A stretch of DNA of 64,000 nt from Amycolatopsis sp. WQ 127309 (GCF_023023025.1 NZ_CP095481.1:1612001-1676000), one strand, 5' to 3'; counted from the stretch's first letter, positions 9,745-18,493 are shown. The notes: generated from the sequence alone by a model not told the origin. Numbers and translations are program-made.

Positions 9745-9841
9745 CCATCATCACCGACTCTCACTCATGCGGATGTCGCCATCTGCGCGTCATCCGTGGC
9801 AAGCTGCGGACGAACCAGCAGTGCAGCCGGAAGGTGGATAC

Positions 9842-10939
9842 ATGCCGTACGAGGTCCAGGGGGTCGTTTCGCGGGCGAAGGGCGAGCCGGTCTCGCTGGA
9901 GACGGTTCTGGTGCCCGATCCCGGGCCCGGCGAGGCCGTCGTCAACGTGCAGGCCTGCGGGGTCTGCCACACCGACCTGCACTACCGCGAAGGCGGGATC
10001 AACGACGACTTCCCGTTCCTGCTCGGCCACGAGGCCGCGGGCGTCGTCGAGGCCGTCGGGGACGGCGTCACCGACATCGAACCCGGCGACTACGTCATCC
10101 TCAACTGGCGCGCGGTCTGCGGCACCTGCCGGGCGTGCAAGCGCGGCAAGCCGTGGTACTGCTTCTCGACGTTCAACGCCACCCAGCCGATGACGCTCGC
10201 CGACGGCACCAAGCTGTCGGCCGCGCTCGGCGTCGGCGCGTTCCTCGAGAAGACGCTCGTCCACAGCGGACAGTGCACGAAGGTCAGCCGCGACGCCGAA
10301 CCGGCCGTCGCCGGGCTGCTCGGCTGCGGGGTGATGGCCGGGCTCGGCGCGGCGATCAACACCGGCGCCGTCACCCGCGGTGACTCGGTCGCGGTCATCG
10401 GCTGCGGCGGCGTCGGCGACGCGGCCATCGCGGGCGCGAAGCTGGCCGGGGCCACCACGATCGTCGCGATCGACATGGACGACCGGAAGCTGGAGTGGGC
10501 CAAGGACTTCGGCGCCACCCACACCGTCAACAGCCGCGGGCTGAGCGAAGAAGCCGTCGTCGAGGCCATGCAGGACGCCACCAACAGCTTCGGCCCGGAC
10601 GTCGTGATCGACGCCGTCGGCCGGCCGGAGACCTGGCGCCAGGCGTTCTACGGCCGCGACCTGGCCGGGACCGTCGTGCTCGTCGGCGTGCCGACGCCGG
10701 AGATGCGGCTGAACGACCTCCCGCTGATCGACTTCTTCTCGCGCGGCGGCTCACTCAAGTCGTCCTGGTACGGCGACTGCCTGCCGAGCCGGGACTTCCC
10801 GATGCTGGTCGACCTCTACCTGCAGGGCCGGCTGCCGCTGGACAAGTTCGTCACCGAGCGGATCGGCGTCGACGGCGTGGAGCAGGCCTTCGAGCGCATG
10901 CACCACGGCGACGTCCTGCGTAGCGTGGTGACGTTCTGA
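9842..10939 (+). CDS. mscR: S-(hydroxymethyl)mycothiol dehydrogenase
   Basis: A zinc- and NAD-dependent alcohol dehydrogenase of 365 residues that oxidises the formaldehyde-mycothiol adduct in formaldehyde detoxification; S-nitrosomycothiol reduction is also known for the family. Catalytic-zinc ligands are in [11 protein letters not shown] near residue 38 and [12 protein letters not shown] near 60. The structural-zinc cysteine cluster is [15 protein letters not shown] near 90, and the Rossmann motif is [18 protein letters not shown] near 183. The close match to class-III-like mycothiol enzymes supports the specific call. The following gene begins inside its stop codon, so the two are probably co-translated. 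Confidence 0.9.
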   Translation: MPYEVQGVVSRAKGEPVSLETVLVPDPGPGEAVVNVQACGVCHTDLHYREGGINDDFPFLLGHEAAGVVEAVGDGVTDIEPGDYVILNWRAVCGTCRACKRGKPWYCFSTFNATQPMTLADGTKLSAALGVGAFLEKTLVHSGQCTKVSRDAEPAVAGLLGCGVMAGLGAAINTGAVTRGDSVAVIGCGGVGDAAIAGAKLAGATTIVAIDMDDRKLEWAKDFGATHTVNSRGLSEEAVVEAMQDATNSFGPDVVIDAVGRPETWRQAFYGRDLAGTVVLVGVPTPEMRLNDLPLIDFFSRGGSLKSSWYGDCLPSRDFPMLVDLYLQGRLPLDKFVTERIGVDGVEQAFERMHHGDVLRSVVTF

Positions 10940-11568
10940 CGCTCTTCGTCGACGAGGACTACCCGGCCGACCCCTACCCGGGGACCCGGCCGGGTTTCTC
11001 CTTCGTGCACACCGACGGCGCCGGCTATCCCCTGGACACGGCGCCGGACGGCTGGCGCGAACGCCAGGCCGTGCTGGCGTACGGCTCCAACGCGAACCCG
11101 TCGAAGATCAGCTGGATGCGCGCCGAGCTGGGCCTGCGGGGCCCGGTCGTCGTCGCGCACGCCCGGTGCGACGGCCTCGCCGCGGTCTGGGCGTCCGGCC
11201 TGCGCTACCGCGACGGCCAGCGCCCGGCGACGCTCACCGCGCTGCCGGGCGTCGAGGAGCACGCCGTCTGGTTCGTGACGCCGGACCAGCTCGCGGTGCT
11301 GGACGTCTGCGAGGGCCGCGGCAACCGCTACCACCTGGTCCGGCTGACCGACCCGGACATCACGCTCGAAGACGGCAGCAAGGTCACCGACGTCCTGGCC
11401 TACATCGGCGCGATGCCGATCCGCTTCCCGTTGCTGGTCGACGGCAAGCCGGTGCGCACCGCCGACGTCCCACAGGCGCAGGCGATCGAGCTGCGGGGCG
11501 AGGAAGCGCCCGGTCCGGGCGTCGCGTGCGAGGTCGTCGAGCCGCCGGACGGGCGCACCTTCCCCTAG
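10936..11568 (+). CDS. Gamma-glutamylcyclotransferase-fold protein with likely CTG start
   Basis: The protein has the GGCT-like signature LAYGSNANP and a later [12 protein letters not shown] segment, the fold of small cyclotransferases and AIG2-like proteins. The first conventional start is GTG at 11005 (187 residues). However, the 22 codons before it almost all end in G or C and encode a protein-like stretch beginning [15 protein letters not shown]. An in-frame TAG at 10921 limits the frame, and the only plausible start before the stretch is CTG at 10936, which overlaps the mscR stop as CTGA. That start gives 210 residues. The substrate is unknown; coupling to mscR suggests thiol metabolism, which is inference. 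Confidence 0.7.
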   Translation: MTLFVDEDYPADPYPGTRPGFSFVHTDGAGYPLDTAPDGWRERQAVLAYGSNANPSKISWMRAELGLRGPVVVAHARCDGLAAVWASGLRYRDGQRPATLTALPGVEEHAVWFVTPDQLAVLDVCEGRGNRYHLVRLTDPDITLEDGSKVTDVLAYIGAMPIRFPLLVDGKPVRTADVPQAQAIELRGEEAPGPGVACEVVEPPDGRTFP

Positions 11569-13184
11569 ACCAGCTTCCCGGGGTTCAGGATCCCGGTCGG
11601 GTCCACAGCGGACTTCGCCGCGCGCAGCACCTCGACGCCGAGCTTGCCGATCTCCGCGCTCAGGTACGGCGCGTGGTCGACGCCGACGGCGTGGTGGTGC
11701 GAAATCGTGCCCAGGCCGCTGATCGCCTCGCACGCCGCGGCCTTCGCGCGCTGCCACTGCCCGACCGGGTCGGCCTGGTCACGCGCGGTCAGCACCGTGA
11801 AGTACAGCGACGCGCCCGTCTCGTACGCGTGCGAGATGTGGCACATGACGATCGCGCGGCCCAGCGACGCCGTGAGCGCCGCGCGGACGTCGTCGCGCAG
11901 TTCGTCCACAGTGGACCAGTACGTCGCGGTCTCCAGCGTCTCGACGCACACGCCGCGGTCCATCAGGGCGTCGCGCTGGCGCGGGCCGCCGAACCGGCCG
12001 TGCCGCCAGGACTCGCCGAGCGCCTTGCCGACGCGCACCGCGCCGAGCGCTTTCAGCCGGCGCGTGGTCTCGCGGCGTCGGACCGCGACGTCGTGCGCGG
12101 TGCCTTCCCAGCCGACGATGAGGAAACACGGCCGCCGCACCCCGCGCGCGGCCAGGTACCTGCGCAGCGCCGTCGTCTTGAGCCCGGCGTTCAGCGCGAG
12201 CGAGACCTCGGTCTCGTCCACATCGGACAGCCGGGTGACGTCGGCGAGCACGTGGTTCTGGGCGAGGTCGCGGACCGCCGCCGCGCCGGCTTCCCAGCCG
12301 GGCAGCGCGTAACCCTCGTACCGCTTGACCGGCGGCGCCGGCCGGACGCGCAGCGAGACCTCCGTGATGACGCCGAGCGTGCCTTCGCTGCCGACGGCGA
12401 GCTGGCGCAGGTCGGGGCCGGCCGCGGACGCCGGGGCAACGCCGAGCTTCCACTCGCCGCGCGGGGTAGCCAGCCGGACGCCCGTGACCATGTCCTCGAA
12501 CCGGCCGTAGCCCGACGACGCCTGGCCGGCCGAGCGCGTCGCCGCGAAGCCGCCGATCGTGGCGCGTTCGAACGACTGCGGGATGTGCCCGAGGGTCAGG
12601 CCGCGCTCGCCGAGCAGCCGCTCGGCTTCCGGCCCGCGGACGCCGGCCTGCAGCACGGCGATGCGCGATTCGGTGTCGACCGACACCAGCGCGTCGAGCC
12701 GGACGAGGTCGAGCGCGATCACGGACGTCTTCCCGCCGCTGAGCGCCGCGACCCCACCGACCACAGAGGTCCCGCCGCCGAACGGGACAACTCCGACATC
12801 GTGGCGCACGCAGACGTCGAGCACCGCCTGGACCTCGTCCGGCCCGGCGGGCAGCACGACCGCGTCCGGCACCGGGAAGTCCGCCGCGGACGACCGACGG
12901 CGCAGGAGATCCAGGTAGGACAGCCCGGTGGCCCGCGCGAGCCGCGCCGCGTCGTCGACCAGCACGTTCGCGGTTCCGACGACCTCGGACAGCGCTTCCA
13001 CTGCAGACTCGACCAAACTTGACGACGGTATTTTCACCGTCAATTCGGCCACCTGTGCAGCGCCGGGAGCCACCTGGCCTATACGCTGTTCAAGCCACTT
13101 CGCCGCCCGCGCGGGCAGCTGGGCGGCGTCGGCGGCTTCCGCGGTCCAGGACTGACGGAGACGGTGGTCAATCAGCTCGTTCAC
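11565..13184 (-). CDS. FAD-linked oxidase, alkyl-DHAP synthase-like
   Basis: A 539-residue flavoprotein of the VAO/PCMH family. The FAD-pyrophosphate loop VVPFGGGTSVVGG is near residue 135 and the ASSGYGRFEDMVTGV region near 225. The C-terminal domain contains ISHHHAVGVDHAP, with the triple histidine at 496-498 that marks alkyldihydroxyacetonephosphate synthases. AGPS exchanges an acyl group of acyl-DHAP for a fatty alcohol, but bacterial members are mostly uncharacterised. It diverges from a TetR-glpD pair, so the group shares DHAP as a likely metabolite. A similar trio (flavoprotein, TetR, glpD1) exists in Mycobacterium tuberculosis around Rv2249c-Rv2251, from memory. Its stop shares CTAG with the convergent GGCT gene. 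Confidence 0.82.
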   Translation of the reverse strand: MNELIDHRLRQSWTAEAADAAQLPARAAKWLEQRIGQVAPGAAQVAELTVKIPSSSLVESAVEALSEVVGTANVLVDDAARLARATGLSYLDLLRRRSSAADFPVPDAVVLPAGPDEVQAVLDVCVRHDVGVVPFGGGTSVVGGVAALSGGKTSVIALDLVRLDALVSVDTESRIAVLQAGVRGPEAERLLGERGLTLGHIPQSFERATIGGFAATRSAGQASSGYGRFEDMVTGVRLATPRGEWKLGVAPASAAGPDLRQLAVGSEGTLGVITEVSLRVRPAPPVKRYEGYALPGWEAGAAAVRDLAQNHVLADVTRLSDVDETEVSLALNAGLKTTALRRYLAARGVRRPCFLIVGWEGTAHDVAVRRRETTRRLKALGAVRVGKALGESWRHGRFGGPRQRDALMDRGVCVETLETATYWSTVDELRDDVRAALTASLGRAIVMCHISHAYETGASLYFTVLTARDQADPVGQWQRAKAAACEAISGLGTISHHHAVGVDHAPYLSAEIGKLGVEVLRAAKSAVDPTGILNPGKLV

Positions 13185-13191
13185 GACTACA

Positions 13192-13220
13192 GTGTGACAT
13201 ATGGACGTGAAACGTCACAC
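13192..13220. promoter_or_regulatory. Candidate TetR operator between divergent genes
   Basis: GTGTGAC (13192-13198) is mirrored by GTCACAC (13214-13220), with a nested GACGT/ACGTC pair (13204-13216). The site spans the 16-bp gap and the start of the TetR gene, so one bound dimer could repress both the flavoprotein and TetR-glpD. The overlap with the TetR start codon suggests a leaderless transcript. Confidence 0.5.
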
Positions 13221-13845
13221 CACGCAGACCGCGGGATCTTCCGCGCTCGCGGACACCCGTAACCGGCAGACGGCGACGCGAGTGGCCGATGACGTGCTGC
13301 TCGACGCCGCGCGCACCTGCGTGCTGGCCGTCGGTGTGCGCCGCACCACACTCGCCGAAATCGCCCGCACCGCCCGCGTCAGCCGGATGACCGTCTACCG
13401 CCGGTTCCCGGACGTGCGCAGCGTGCTCGCCGCGTTGATGACGCGCGAGTTCAGCGGCCTGCTCCGCACGGCGAGCGAACGCGGCGCCGAGGCGGCGGAC
13501 AGCCGTGAGCGGCTCGTGCTCATCGCCTCGGCCGGCATCCGCGCGCTGTCGAACGACCCGCTGTTCCGCACACTGCTCGACGTCGACCCCGAACTGGTGC
13601 TGCCGTACATCGTGGAGCGGCTCGGCGCGACCCAGCGGTTCGCCGAGCAGGTGCTGCACCAGCTGCTCGAAGCCGGCCACCAGGACGGCTCGGTCCGGCG
13701 CGCGCCGGTCGCGGCGCAGGCCCGGTCGGTGCTGCTGCTGGTCCAGTCCTTCGCGTTCTCGCTGCGGCCGGCCACGATGGACCTCGACCCGGCGGCGCTG
13801 ATGGCGGAGTTCACCCACGTGCTCGACGCGGCCTTGAAACCATGA
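13201..13845 (+). CDS. TetR-family regulator of glpD cluster
   Basis: A 214-residue repressor. The helix-turn-helix is at about residues 48-70, TTLAEIARTARVSRMTVYRR, preceded by the typical first helix DVLLDAARTCVLAVGV. Residues 80-214 form the ligand-binding part with no recognisable subfamily motif. The ATG at 13201 lacks a ribosome-binding site and sits within an inverted repeat, so a leaderless message is likely; a later GTG near 13282 is an alternative start. The stop overlaps the glpD start as ATGA, so the regulator is co-expressed with glpD and probably controls it and the divergent flavoprotein. Confidence 0.85.
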   Translation: MDVKRHTTQTAGSSALADTRNRQTATRVADDVLLDAARTCVLAVGVRRTTLAEIARTARVSRMTVYRRFPDVRSVLAALMTREFSGLLRTASERGAEAADSRERLVLIASAGIRALSNDPLFRTLLDVDPELVLPYIVERLGATQRFAEQVLHQLLEAGHQDGSVRRAPVAAQARSVLLLVQSFAFSLRPATMDLDPAALMAEFTHVLDAALKP

Positions 13846-15383
13846 CGTCCGGTTCGCTCAACGCGCAGCGCCGCGAACGCGAGCTCGCGGAACTGGCGTC
13901 GGGCGAGCGCGTCGACGTCATCGTGGTCGGCGGCGGCGTCACCGGCGCCGGGATCGCGCTCGACGCGGCGTCCCGCGGCCTGTCGGTGGCGCTCGTCGAG
14001 GCGCACGACCTCGCCTTCGGGACGTCACGCTGGTCGTCGAAGCTCGTCCACGGCGGACTGCGGTACCTGGCGCACGGCGAACTGGGCTTGGCGCACGAGA
14101 GCGCGGTCGAGCGCGGCATCATGATGACGCGCACGGCACCGCACCTCACGCGCGCGATGCCGCAGCTGTTCCCGTTGTACCCCAGCACATCCCGGACGCA
14201 GCAGGCGCTGGTGTCGGCGGGCTTGCGCGCGGGCGACGGCCTCCGCCGAGCCGCGCGCACGCCGTCGTCGGTGCTGCCGCGCCCGCGCACGATCCCGGCC
14301 GCCGAAGCCCTGGCGCTGGCACCCGGGTTGTCCCCTTACGGCTTGCGCGGCGCGTTGCTGGCCTACGACGGCGCTCTTGTCGACGACGCCCGCCTGGTCA
14401 TCACCCTGGCGCGCACGGCCGCGACGTTCGGCGCCCGCATCCTGACCCGGCTGTCGGCGCTCTCGGTGACGGCCGACCGCGTCCGCGTCCGCGACGGCGT
14501 TTCGGGCGACGAGCTGGACCTGGTCGCCCGCCAGGTGATCAACGCGACGGGCGTCTGGGCCGGCACGCTGACCGGCTCGGTCCGCCTGCGCCCGTCGCGC
14601 GGTTCGCACCTGGTGCTGGCGCCGGGAACGGTCCCGATGGGCACGACGTCGATCAACATCGGCGTGCCGGGCGAGACCAACCGCTTCGTGTTCCTGCTCC
14701 CCCAGCCGGACGGCCGCGTCTACTTGGGACTGACGGACGAGCCGGTTTCGGGCCCATTGCCGGACGTACCAACGGTTCCCGAGTCCGATGTGGACTTCCT
14801 GCTGTCACTGGCGTCGTCGGTCCTGTCACGCCCGCTGACCCGCGACGACATCGCGGGCTCGTACGCCGGCCTGCGCCCGCTGATCGAGGGCACGGGCGGC
14901 CGATCGGCGGACCTGTCCCGCAAACACGCGGTGCTGGCGGGTTCCGACGGCCTGCTGACGGTGGTGGGCGGCAAGCTCACGACCTACCGGCGCATGGCGG
15001 AAGACGCGGTCGACGCCGCGGTCCGGCTGGCCGGACTGCCGGCTTCGCCTTGCCGAACGGCCCGGCTCCCCCTGCTGGGCGCGGCCCGCCGCGAGGATCT
15101 GTCCCTTGTGGACGCTCAACCCCGCTTGGTAGCCAAGTACGGCACGGAGGCCCCACGGGTCGCGGCACTGGGCGAGCTGGACGCGGAGTTCGCGGCCCCG
15201 GTGTCCGACGGCACGGAGATCACCGCGGCGGAGATCGTCTGGGCGGTCCGCAACGAGGGCGCCCTGGACGTCGAGGACGTCCTGGAGCGCCGCACCCGCC
15301 TGTCCCTCATCCCGTCCGACGCCGCCGCGGCGACCCCGCGCGTGGCGGAGCTGGTCGACAAAGCCCTGGCCGGCCTGGCCTGA
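13842..15383 (+). CDS. glpD: Glycerol-3-phosphate dehydrogenase, FAD-dependent
   Basis: A 513-residue membrane-associated flavoenzyme oxidising glycerol 3-phosphate to DHAP and passing electrons to quinone. The FAD-binding motif VIVVGGGVTGAGIALDAASR is near residue 26, followed by the GlpD signature TSRWSSKLVHGGLRYL near 62. YAGLRPLIEGTG near 345 and VVGGKLTTYRRMAEDAVDAA near 377 are also characteristic. The C-terminal domain is shorter and more divergent than in E. coli GlpD, as is usual for actinobacterial GlpD1 types. ATGA overlap with the TetR gene indicates translational coupling. A long inverted repeat (15400-15482) follows and may terminate the transcript. Confidence 0.92.
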   Translation: MTSGSLNAQRRERELAELASGERVDVIVVGGGVTGAGIALDAASRGLSVALVEAHDLAFGTSRWSSKLVHGGLRYLAHGELGLAHESAVERGIMMTRTAPHLTRAMPQLFPLYPSTSRTQQALVSAGLRAGDGLRRAARTPSSVLPRPRTIPAAEALALAPGLSPYGLRGALLAYDGALVDDARLVITLARTAATFGARILTRLSALSVTADRVRVRDGVSGDELDLVARQVINATGVWAGTLTGSVRLRPSRGSHLVLAPGTVPMGTTSINIGVPGETNRFVFLLPQPDGRVYLGLTDEPVSGPLPDVPTVPESDVDFLLSLASSVLSRPLTRDDIAGSYAGLRPLIEGTGGRSADLSRKHAVLAGSDGLLTVVGGKLTTYRRMAEDAVDAAVRLAGLPASPCRTARLPLLGAARREDLSLVDAQPRLVAKYGTEAPRVAALGELDAEFAAPVSDGTEITAAEIVWAVRNEGALDVEDVLERRTRLSLIPSDAAAATPRVAELVDKALAGLA

Positions 15384-15399
15384 TCCCGAGGCTCTCATA

Positions 15400-15482
15400 C
15401 GCCCCAATGTGGCGTTGGGTGCGCTGGACGCACCGAACGCCACATTGGGTGCGTCAGATGCACCCAACGCCACATTGGGGCG
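15400..15482. repeat. 83-bp compound inverted repeat (family C copy 1)
   Basis: One arm, CGCCCCAATGTGGCGTTGGG, is followed by two reverse-complement versions of the same unit (15429-15451 and 15459-15482 approximately), so two alternative hairpins can form. An 83-bp copy with only four differences lies at 38493-38575. It sits 16 bp after glpD and probably acts as a terminator or as a mobile intergenic repeat. Confidence 0.85.
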
Positions 15483-15523
15483 CTTCGGCGCGCGCGAAAA
15501 CTGAGGCTTGATGTTCTCTTAAG

Positions 15524-15552
15524 TTGACGAGTCGTTGGGTTTTTGCAACAGT
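15524..15552 (+). promoter_or_regulatory. Candidate promoter for the XRE-ABC operon
   Basis: TTGACG at 15524-15529 and AACAGT at 15547-15552 are separated by 17 bp. A start about 7 bp after the -10 would fall at the ATG at 15560, giving a leaderless message, which fits the lack of a ribosome-binding site. The -10 match is weak. Confidence 0.4.
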
Positions 15553-15559
15553 ACGTTTT

Positions 15560-15829
15560 ATGAGTCCGGTCAGACGCGGCAAGGAGCTGCCGATCCACAA
15601 CCGGCTGCCCGTGTTGAGAGCCGAACGCGGGATGAGCCGGGCCGCGCTGGCGAATGCCGTCGAAGTGAACCCGCAGACCATCGGGGCGCTCGAGCGCGGC
15701 GACCACTATCCGAGCCTGGACCTGGCCTTCCGGATCTGCGCGGTGTTCGACCTGCCGGTCGAAGCGGTGTTCAGCCGCGAGCCGTTCCTGCCACTGTCCA
15801 CCCAGGTTTACCGCGAGGGGGGAGCATGA
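15560..15829 (+). CDS. Small XRE-family regulator (YozG/HipB-like HTH)
   Basis: An 89-residue protein that is almost entirely one Cro/CI-type helix-turn-helix: NRLPVLRAERGMSRAALANAVEVNPQTIGALERGDHYPSLDLAFRICAVFDL. Such small regulators commonly precede a membrane protein and an ABC exporter. An upstream in-frame start at 15524 is possible, but the ATG at 15560 fits the family length and the candidate promoter. Its stop overlaps the next start as ATGA. It heads a four-gene operon ending at 18489 and is likely the operon's own regulator. Confidence 0.85.
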   Translation: MSPVRRGKELPIHNRLPVLRAERGMSRAALANAVEVNPQTIGALERGDHYPSLDLAFRICAVFDLPVEAVFSREPFLPLSTQVYREGGA

Positions 15830-16380
15830 CCATGATCGAACAGCAGGGTCGGCTGGCGGCCTACTGGGAACGTCAGCTCGACAAGATGGACGAACGCGAA
15901 CTGCGGCACGCCCAGCGGCTGCCGGGCTGGCGCGACCGGCGGCACCGGCGCGCGCTGGCCGGAGTGCTGGCCGGCGCCGACCTGGTGCTCGTCGGCAGCG
16001 CGGCCGTCTTCACCTTGGTCTCGCCGTGGCTGTACTTCGGCCTCTGGATGGGCTCGCTGCTCGCCGGCGGAGCCGCCTTCACGCTGCTGAAGATCCTGAC
16101 CGGCCGGATGAGCGGGAGCTTCTCCCGGCTGCTGGACGAGCGCGAACGCGAGTGGCGCCACCGCGTCACCTACATCGGCTACCTGGCGCTCGTCGCGCTG
16201 ATGCTGGTCGCGATGTTCTACACCCTGGTCGTCGCCGGGCAGGCCGAGGGCGCGTTCCGCGGCGTGATGATGATGTCCGCGCTGCTGGTCACCGGCACCA
16301 CCGTCCCGCCCGTCGTGCTGGGCTGGTCGCTGCCGGACGACGACCCCGAGGACTTCGAAGAGGGGGACGCACATGGGTGA
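15826..16380 (+). CDS. Four-helix membrane protein of unknown function
   Basis: A 184-residue protein with a charged amphipathic N-terminus (residues 1-47, rich in Arg and Glu) and four hydrophobic segments near 48-68, 70-90, 115-138 and 148-165, ending in an acidic tail DDDPEDFEEGDAHG. The arrangement after a small XRE regulator resembles DUF2178-type proteins, but I do not recognise a specific family with confidence. GAGGGGGGAGC precedes the ATG, which overlaps the regulator stop. The acidic C-terminus overlaps the start of the ATPase gene by 8 bp. It may be an accessory subunit or sensor for the exporter. Confidence 0.75.
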   Translation: MTMIEQQGRLAAYWERQLDKMDERELRHAQRLPGWRDRRHRRALAGVLAGADLVLVGSAAVFTLVSPWLYFGLWMGSLLAGGAAFTLLKILTGRMSGSFSRLLDEREREWRHRVTYIGYLALVALMLVAMFYTLVVAGQAEGAFRGVMMMSALLVTGTTVPPVVLGWSLPDDDPEDFEEGDAHG

Positions 16381-17302
16381 GGGGAACCTGGAGATCGACG
16401 CGATCTCCAAGCGCTACGGCGCGAAAGTGGCGCTCGACGGCGTCACGTTCGACGTCCGCGCCGGCGAGCTGTTCGGCTTCGTCGGCAGCAACGGCGCGGG
16501 CAAGACCACGACGATACGGATCGCACTGGGGGTGCTGGCCGCGGACGGCGGCGAGGTCCGCTTCGACGGCAAGCCGATCACGCACGAAACCCGCACGCAC
16601 ATCGGCTACATGCCGGAGGAACGCGGGCTGTACCCGAAGATGAAGGTGCTGGACCAGCTCGTCTACCTCGCCGAGCTGCACGGCCTGACCACGAACGAAG
16701 CCCACCGCAACGCCGAAGCCTGGATCACCCGGCTCGGGCTGGCCGAGCGCCGCAAGGACGAGGTGCAGAAGCTCAGCCTCGGCAACCAGCAGCGCGTCCA
16801 GCTGGCCGCGGCGCTGGTGCACGACCCGGCCGTGCTGGTGCTCGACGAGCCGTTCTCCGGCCTCGACCCGCTGGCCGTCGACGTGATGAGCGCGGTGCTG
16901 CGCGAGAAGGCCGCGGCCGGCGTGCCGGTCGTGTTCTCCAGCCACCAGCTCGACCTCGTCGAACGGCTCTGCGACCGCGTCGGGATCATCCGCAACGGCC
17001 GGATGGTCGCCGTCGGCACCGTCGGCGAGCTGACCGCCGAAGCCGGCAGCAAGCTCGTGGTGACGGCGCCGGGTGCGCGTCCCGGCTGGGCCGCGAGCCT
17101 GCCCGGCGTGCGCGTGCTGGAGGAACGCGACACGACCACCGTGCTCGGCCTCGAACCGAGCGCCGACGACCAGGCCGTGCTCGCCGCCGCGCTGTCGACC
17201 GGGCCGGTCACCGAGTTCAGCCACCGCCGCCGCACACTGACGGAGCTGTTCCGCGATGCCGTCTCCCAGAACGACACAGCGGACAAGGGGGAGCCACGAT
17301 GA
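16373..17302 (+). CDS. ABC exporter ATP-binding protein, NatA type
   Basis: A 309-residue ATPase. Walker A is GSNGAGKTTT near residue 38, the signature is LSLGNQQRVQL near 135 (LSLGN in place of the usual LSGGQ), Walker B is VLVLDEPFSGLDPL near 158 and the switch is SSHQLDLVE near 190. The C-terminal DUF4162-like extension (residues 225-305) is typical of NatA-type exporters. It pairs with the permease that starts inside its stop codon (ATGA). Related systems export sodium, drugs or peptides; the substrate cannot be read here. The atypical signature residue at the Gly/Gln positions is worth noting but occurs in the family. Confidence 0.9.
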   Translation: MGEGNLEIDAISKRYGAKVALDGVTFDVRAGELFGFVGSNGAGKTTTIRIALGVLAADGGEVRFDGKPITHETRTHIGYMPEERGLYPKMKVLDQLVYLAELHGLTTNEAHRNAEAWITRLGLAERRKDEVQKLSLGNQQRVQLAAALVHDPAVLVLDEPFSGLDPLAVDVMSAVLREKAAAGVPVVFSSHQLDLVERLCDRVGIIRNGRMVAVGTVGELTAEAGSKLVVTAPGARPGWAASLPGVRVLEERDTTTVLGLEPSADDQAVLAAALSTGPVTEFSHRRRTLTELFRDAVSQNDTADKGEPR

Positions 17303-18489
17303 GGACGCTGAATGGCCGGCGAGCTGTCTGGCTCGTGATGAAACGCGAGCTGAACACGCGGCTGCGCACCCGCTCGTTCGTGATCGGCACCGTCGTGATG
17401 CTGGTGCTGCTGCTGGGTTACGTCGGGTTCCAGACGGCGCTGGCCGGGGCGGCGGACAAGCGCACGGTCGGGCTGACCGGGCAGGCCATCGGGATCGCCC
17501 AGCAGCTGCAGACCAAGGCGGCGCAGTCGGGCCAGCAGATCTCGACGGTCATCGTCACCGACCCCGCCGAGGGCAAGCAGAAGGTCGAGGACGGCGACTT
17601 CGACGCGCTCGTCTCGGGCAGCGCGGCGAAGCTGACCGCCACCTATAAGTCCTCTTTGGACAACAGCCTGCGCACGGTGCTCGACCAGGTCGCGCAGCAG
17701 CAGGTGCTCGACGGCGTCCTCTCGGCCGCGCAGCTCGAACCCGCCGACGTGATGGCGCAGGTCAACGGCACCCACGTGCAGGACGACGCGCTGTCGCCGG
17801 AGCCCGCCGACCACACGGAACGGCTCATCCTCGGCGTGATCGTCGCGTTCCTGCTCTACATCAGCATCATCACCTACGGCATGATGGTCGCCCAGGGCGT
17901 CGTCGAGGAGAAGTCGAGCCGGGTCGTGGAGATCCTGCTCGCCAGCGTGCGGCCGTGGCAGCTGTTGCTGGGCAAGGTGATCGGGCTCGGCCTGGTCGGC
18001 CTGACGCAGCTGGTCATCCTCGCCGCGGCCGGGCTCGTCGCGGCGACGGCGACCGGGGTGCTGTCCCTGACCGGCTTCGCGACCGGCGCGTTGCTGTGGG
18101 GCCTGCTCTGGTACCTGCTCGGGTTCCTCTTGTACGCCACGATCTACGGCGCGCTCGGCTCGCTCGTGTCGCGGCAGGAGGACACGCAGTCCGTGGTCGG
18201 GCCGATCAACATCGTGCTGATCATCGGGTTCGTCTCCGGGTTCAACCTGCTCCTGCAGGACCCGGACGGCACGGCGACCAAGGTCGTCTCGCTGATCCCG
18301 CTGCTCTCGCCGATCCTGATGCCGGCCCGGATCGCGACCGGCGCCGCGACCGGCTGGGAGATCGGGCTGTCGCTCGGGCTGACCGTCGCGCTGGTCGCGC
18401 TGCTCACCTGGCTGGGCGGCAAGATCTACGGCAACAGCGTGCTGCGCATCGGTAGCCGCATCAAGCTGTCGGAGGCCCTGCGCGGCTGA
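17299..18489 (+). CDS. ABC exporter permease, NatB/ABC-2 type
   Basis: A 396-residue ABC-2 permease. A first membrane segment (residues 25-48) is followed by an extracytoplasmic domain of about 130 residues and then five or six segments from about 175 to 375. The sequence VVEEKSSRVVEILLASVRPWQLLLGKVIG near 195 is the characteristic NatB motif region next to the coupling helix. It is the last gene of the XRE-membrane-NatAB operon. The stop is followed within 5 bp by the convergent stop of the photolyase gene, with no obvious terminator hairpin between. Confidence 0.9.
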   Translation: MRTLNGRRAVWLVMKRELNTRLRTRSFVIGTVVMLVLLLGYVGFQTALAGAADKRTVGLTGQAIGIAQQLQTKAAQSGQQISTVIVTDPAEGKQKVEDGDFDALVSGSAAKLTATYKSSLDNSLRTVLDQVAQQQVLDGVLSAAQLEPADVMAQVNGTHVQDDALSPEPADHTERLILGVIVAFLLYISIITYGMMVAQGVVEEKSSRVVEILLASVRPWQLLLGKVIGLGLVGLTQLVILAAAGLVAATATGVLSLTGFATGALLWGLLWYLLGFLLYATIYGALGSLVSRQEDTQSVVGPINIVLIIGFVSGFNLLLQDPDGTATKVVSLIPLLSPILMPARIATGAATGWEIGLSLGLTVALVALLTWLGGKIYGNSVLRIGSRIKLSEALRG

Positions 18490-18493
18490 GCCA

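Noticed and set aside
11166..13022. 618-codon plus-strand frame opposite the flavoprotein gene
   Set aside because: It has a shadow composition and no domain motifs, whereas the minus strand encodes a complete FAD-linked oxidase.
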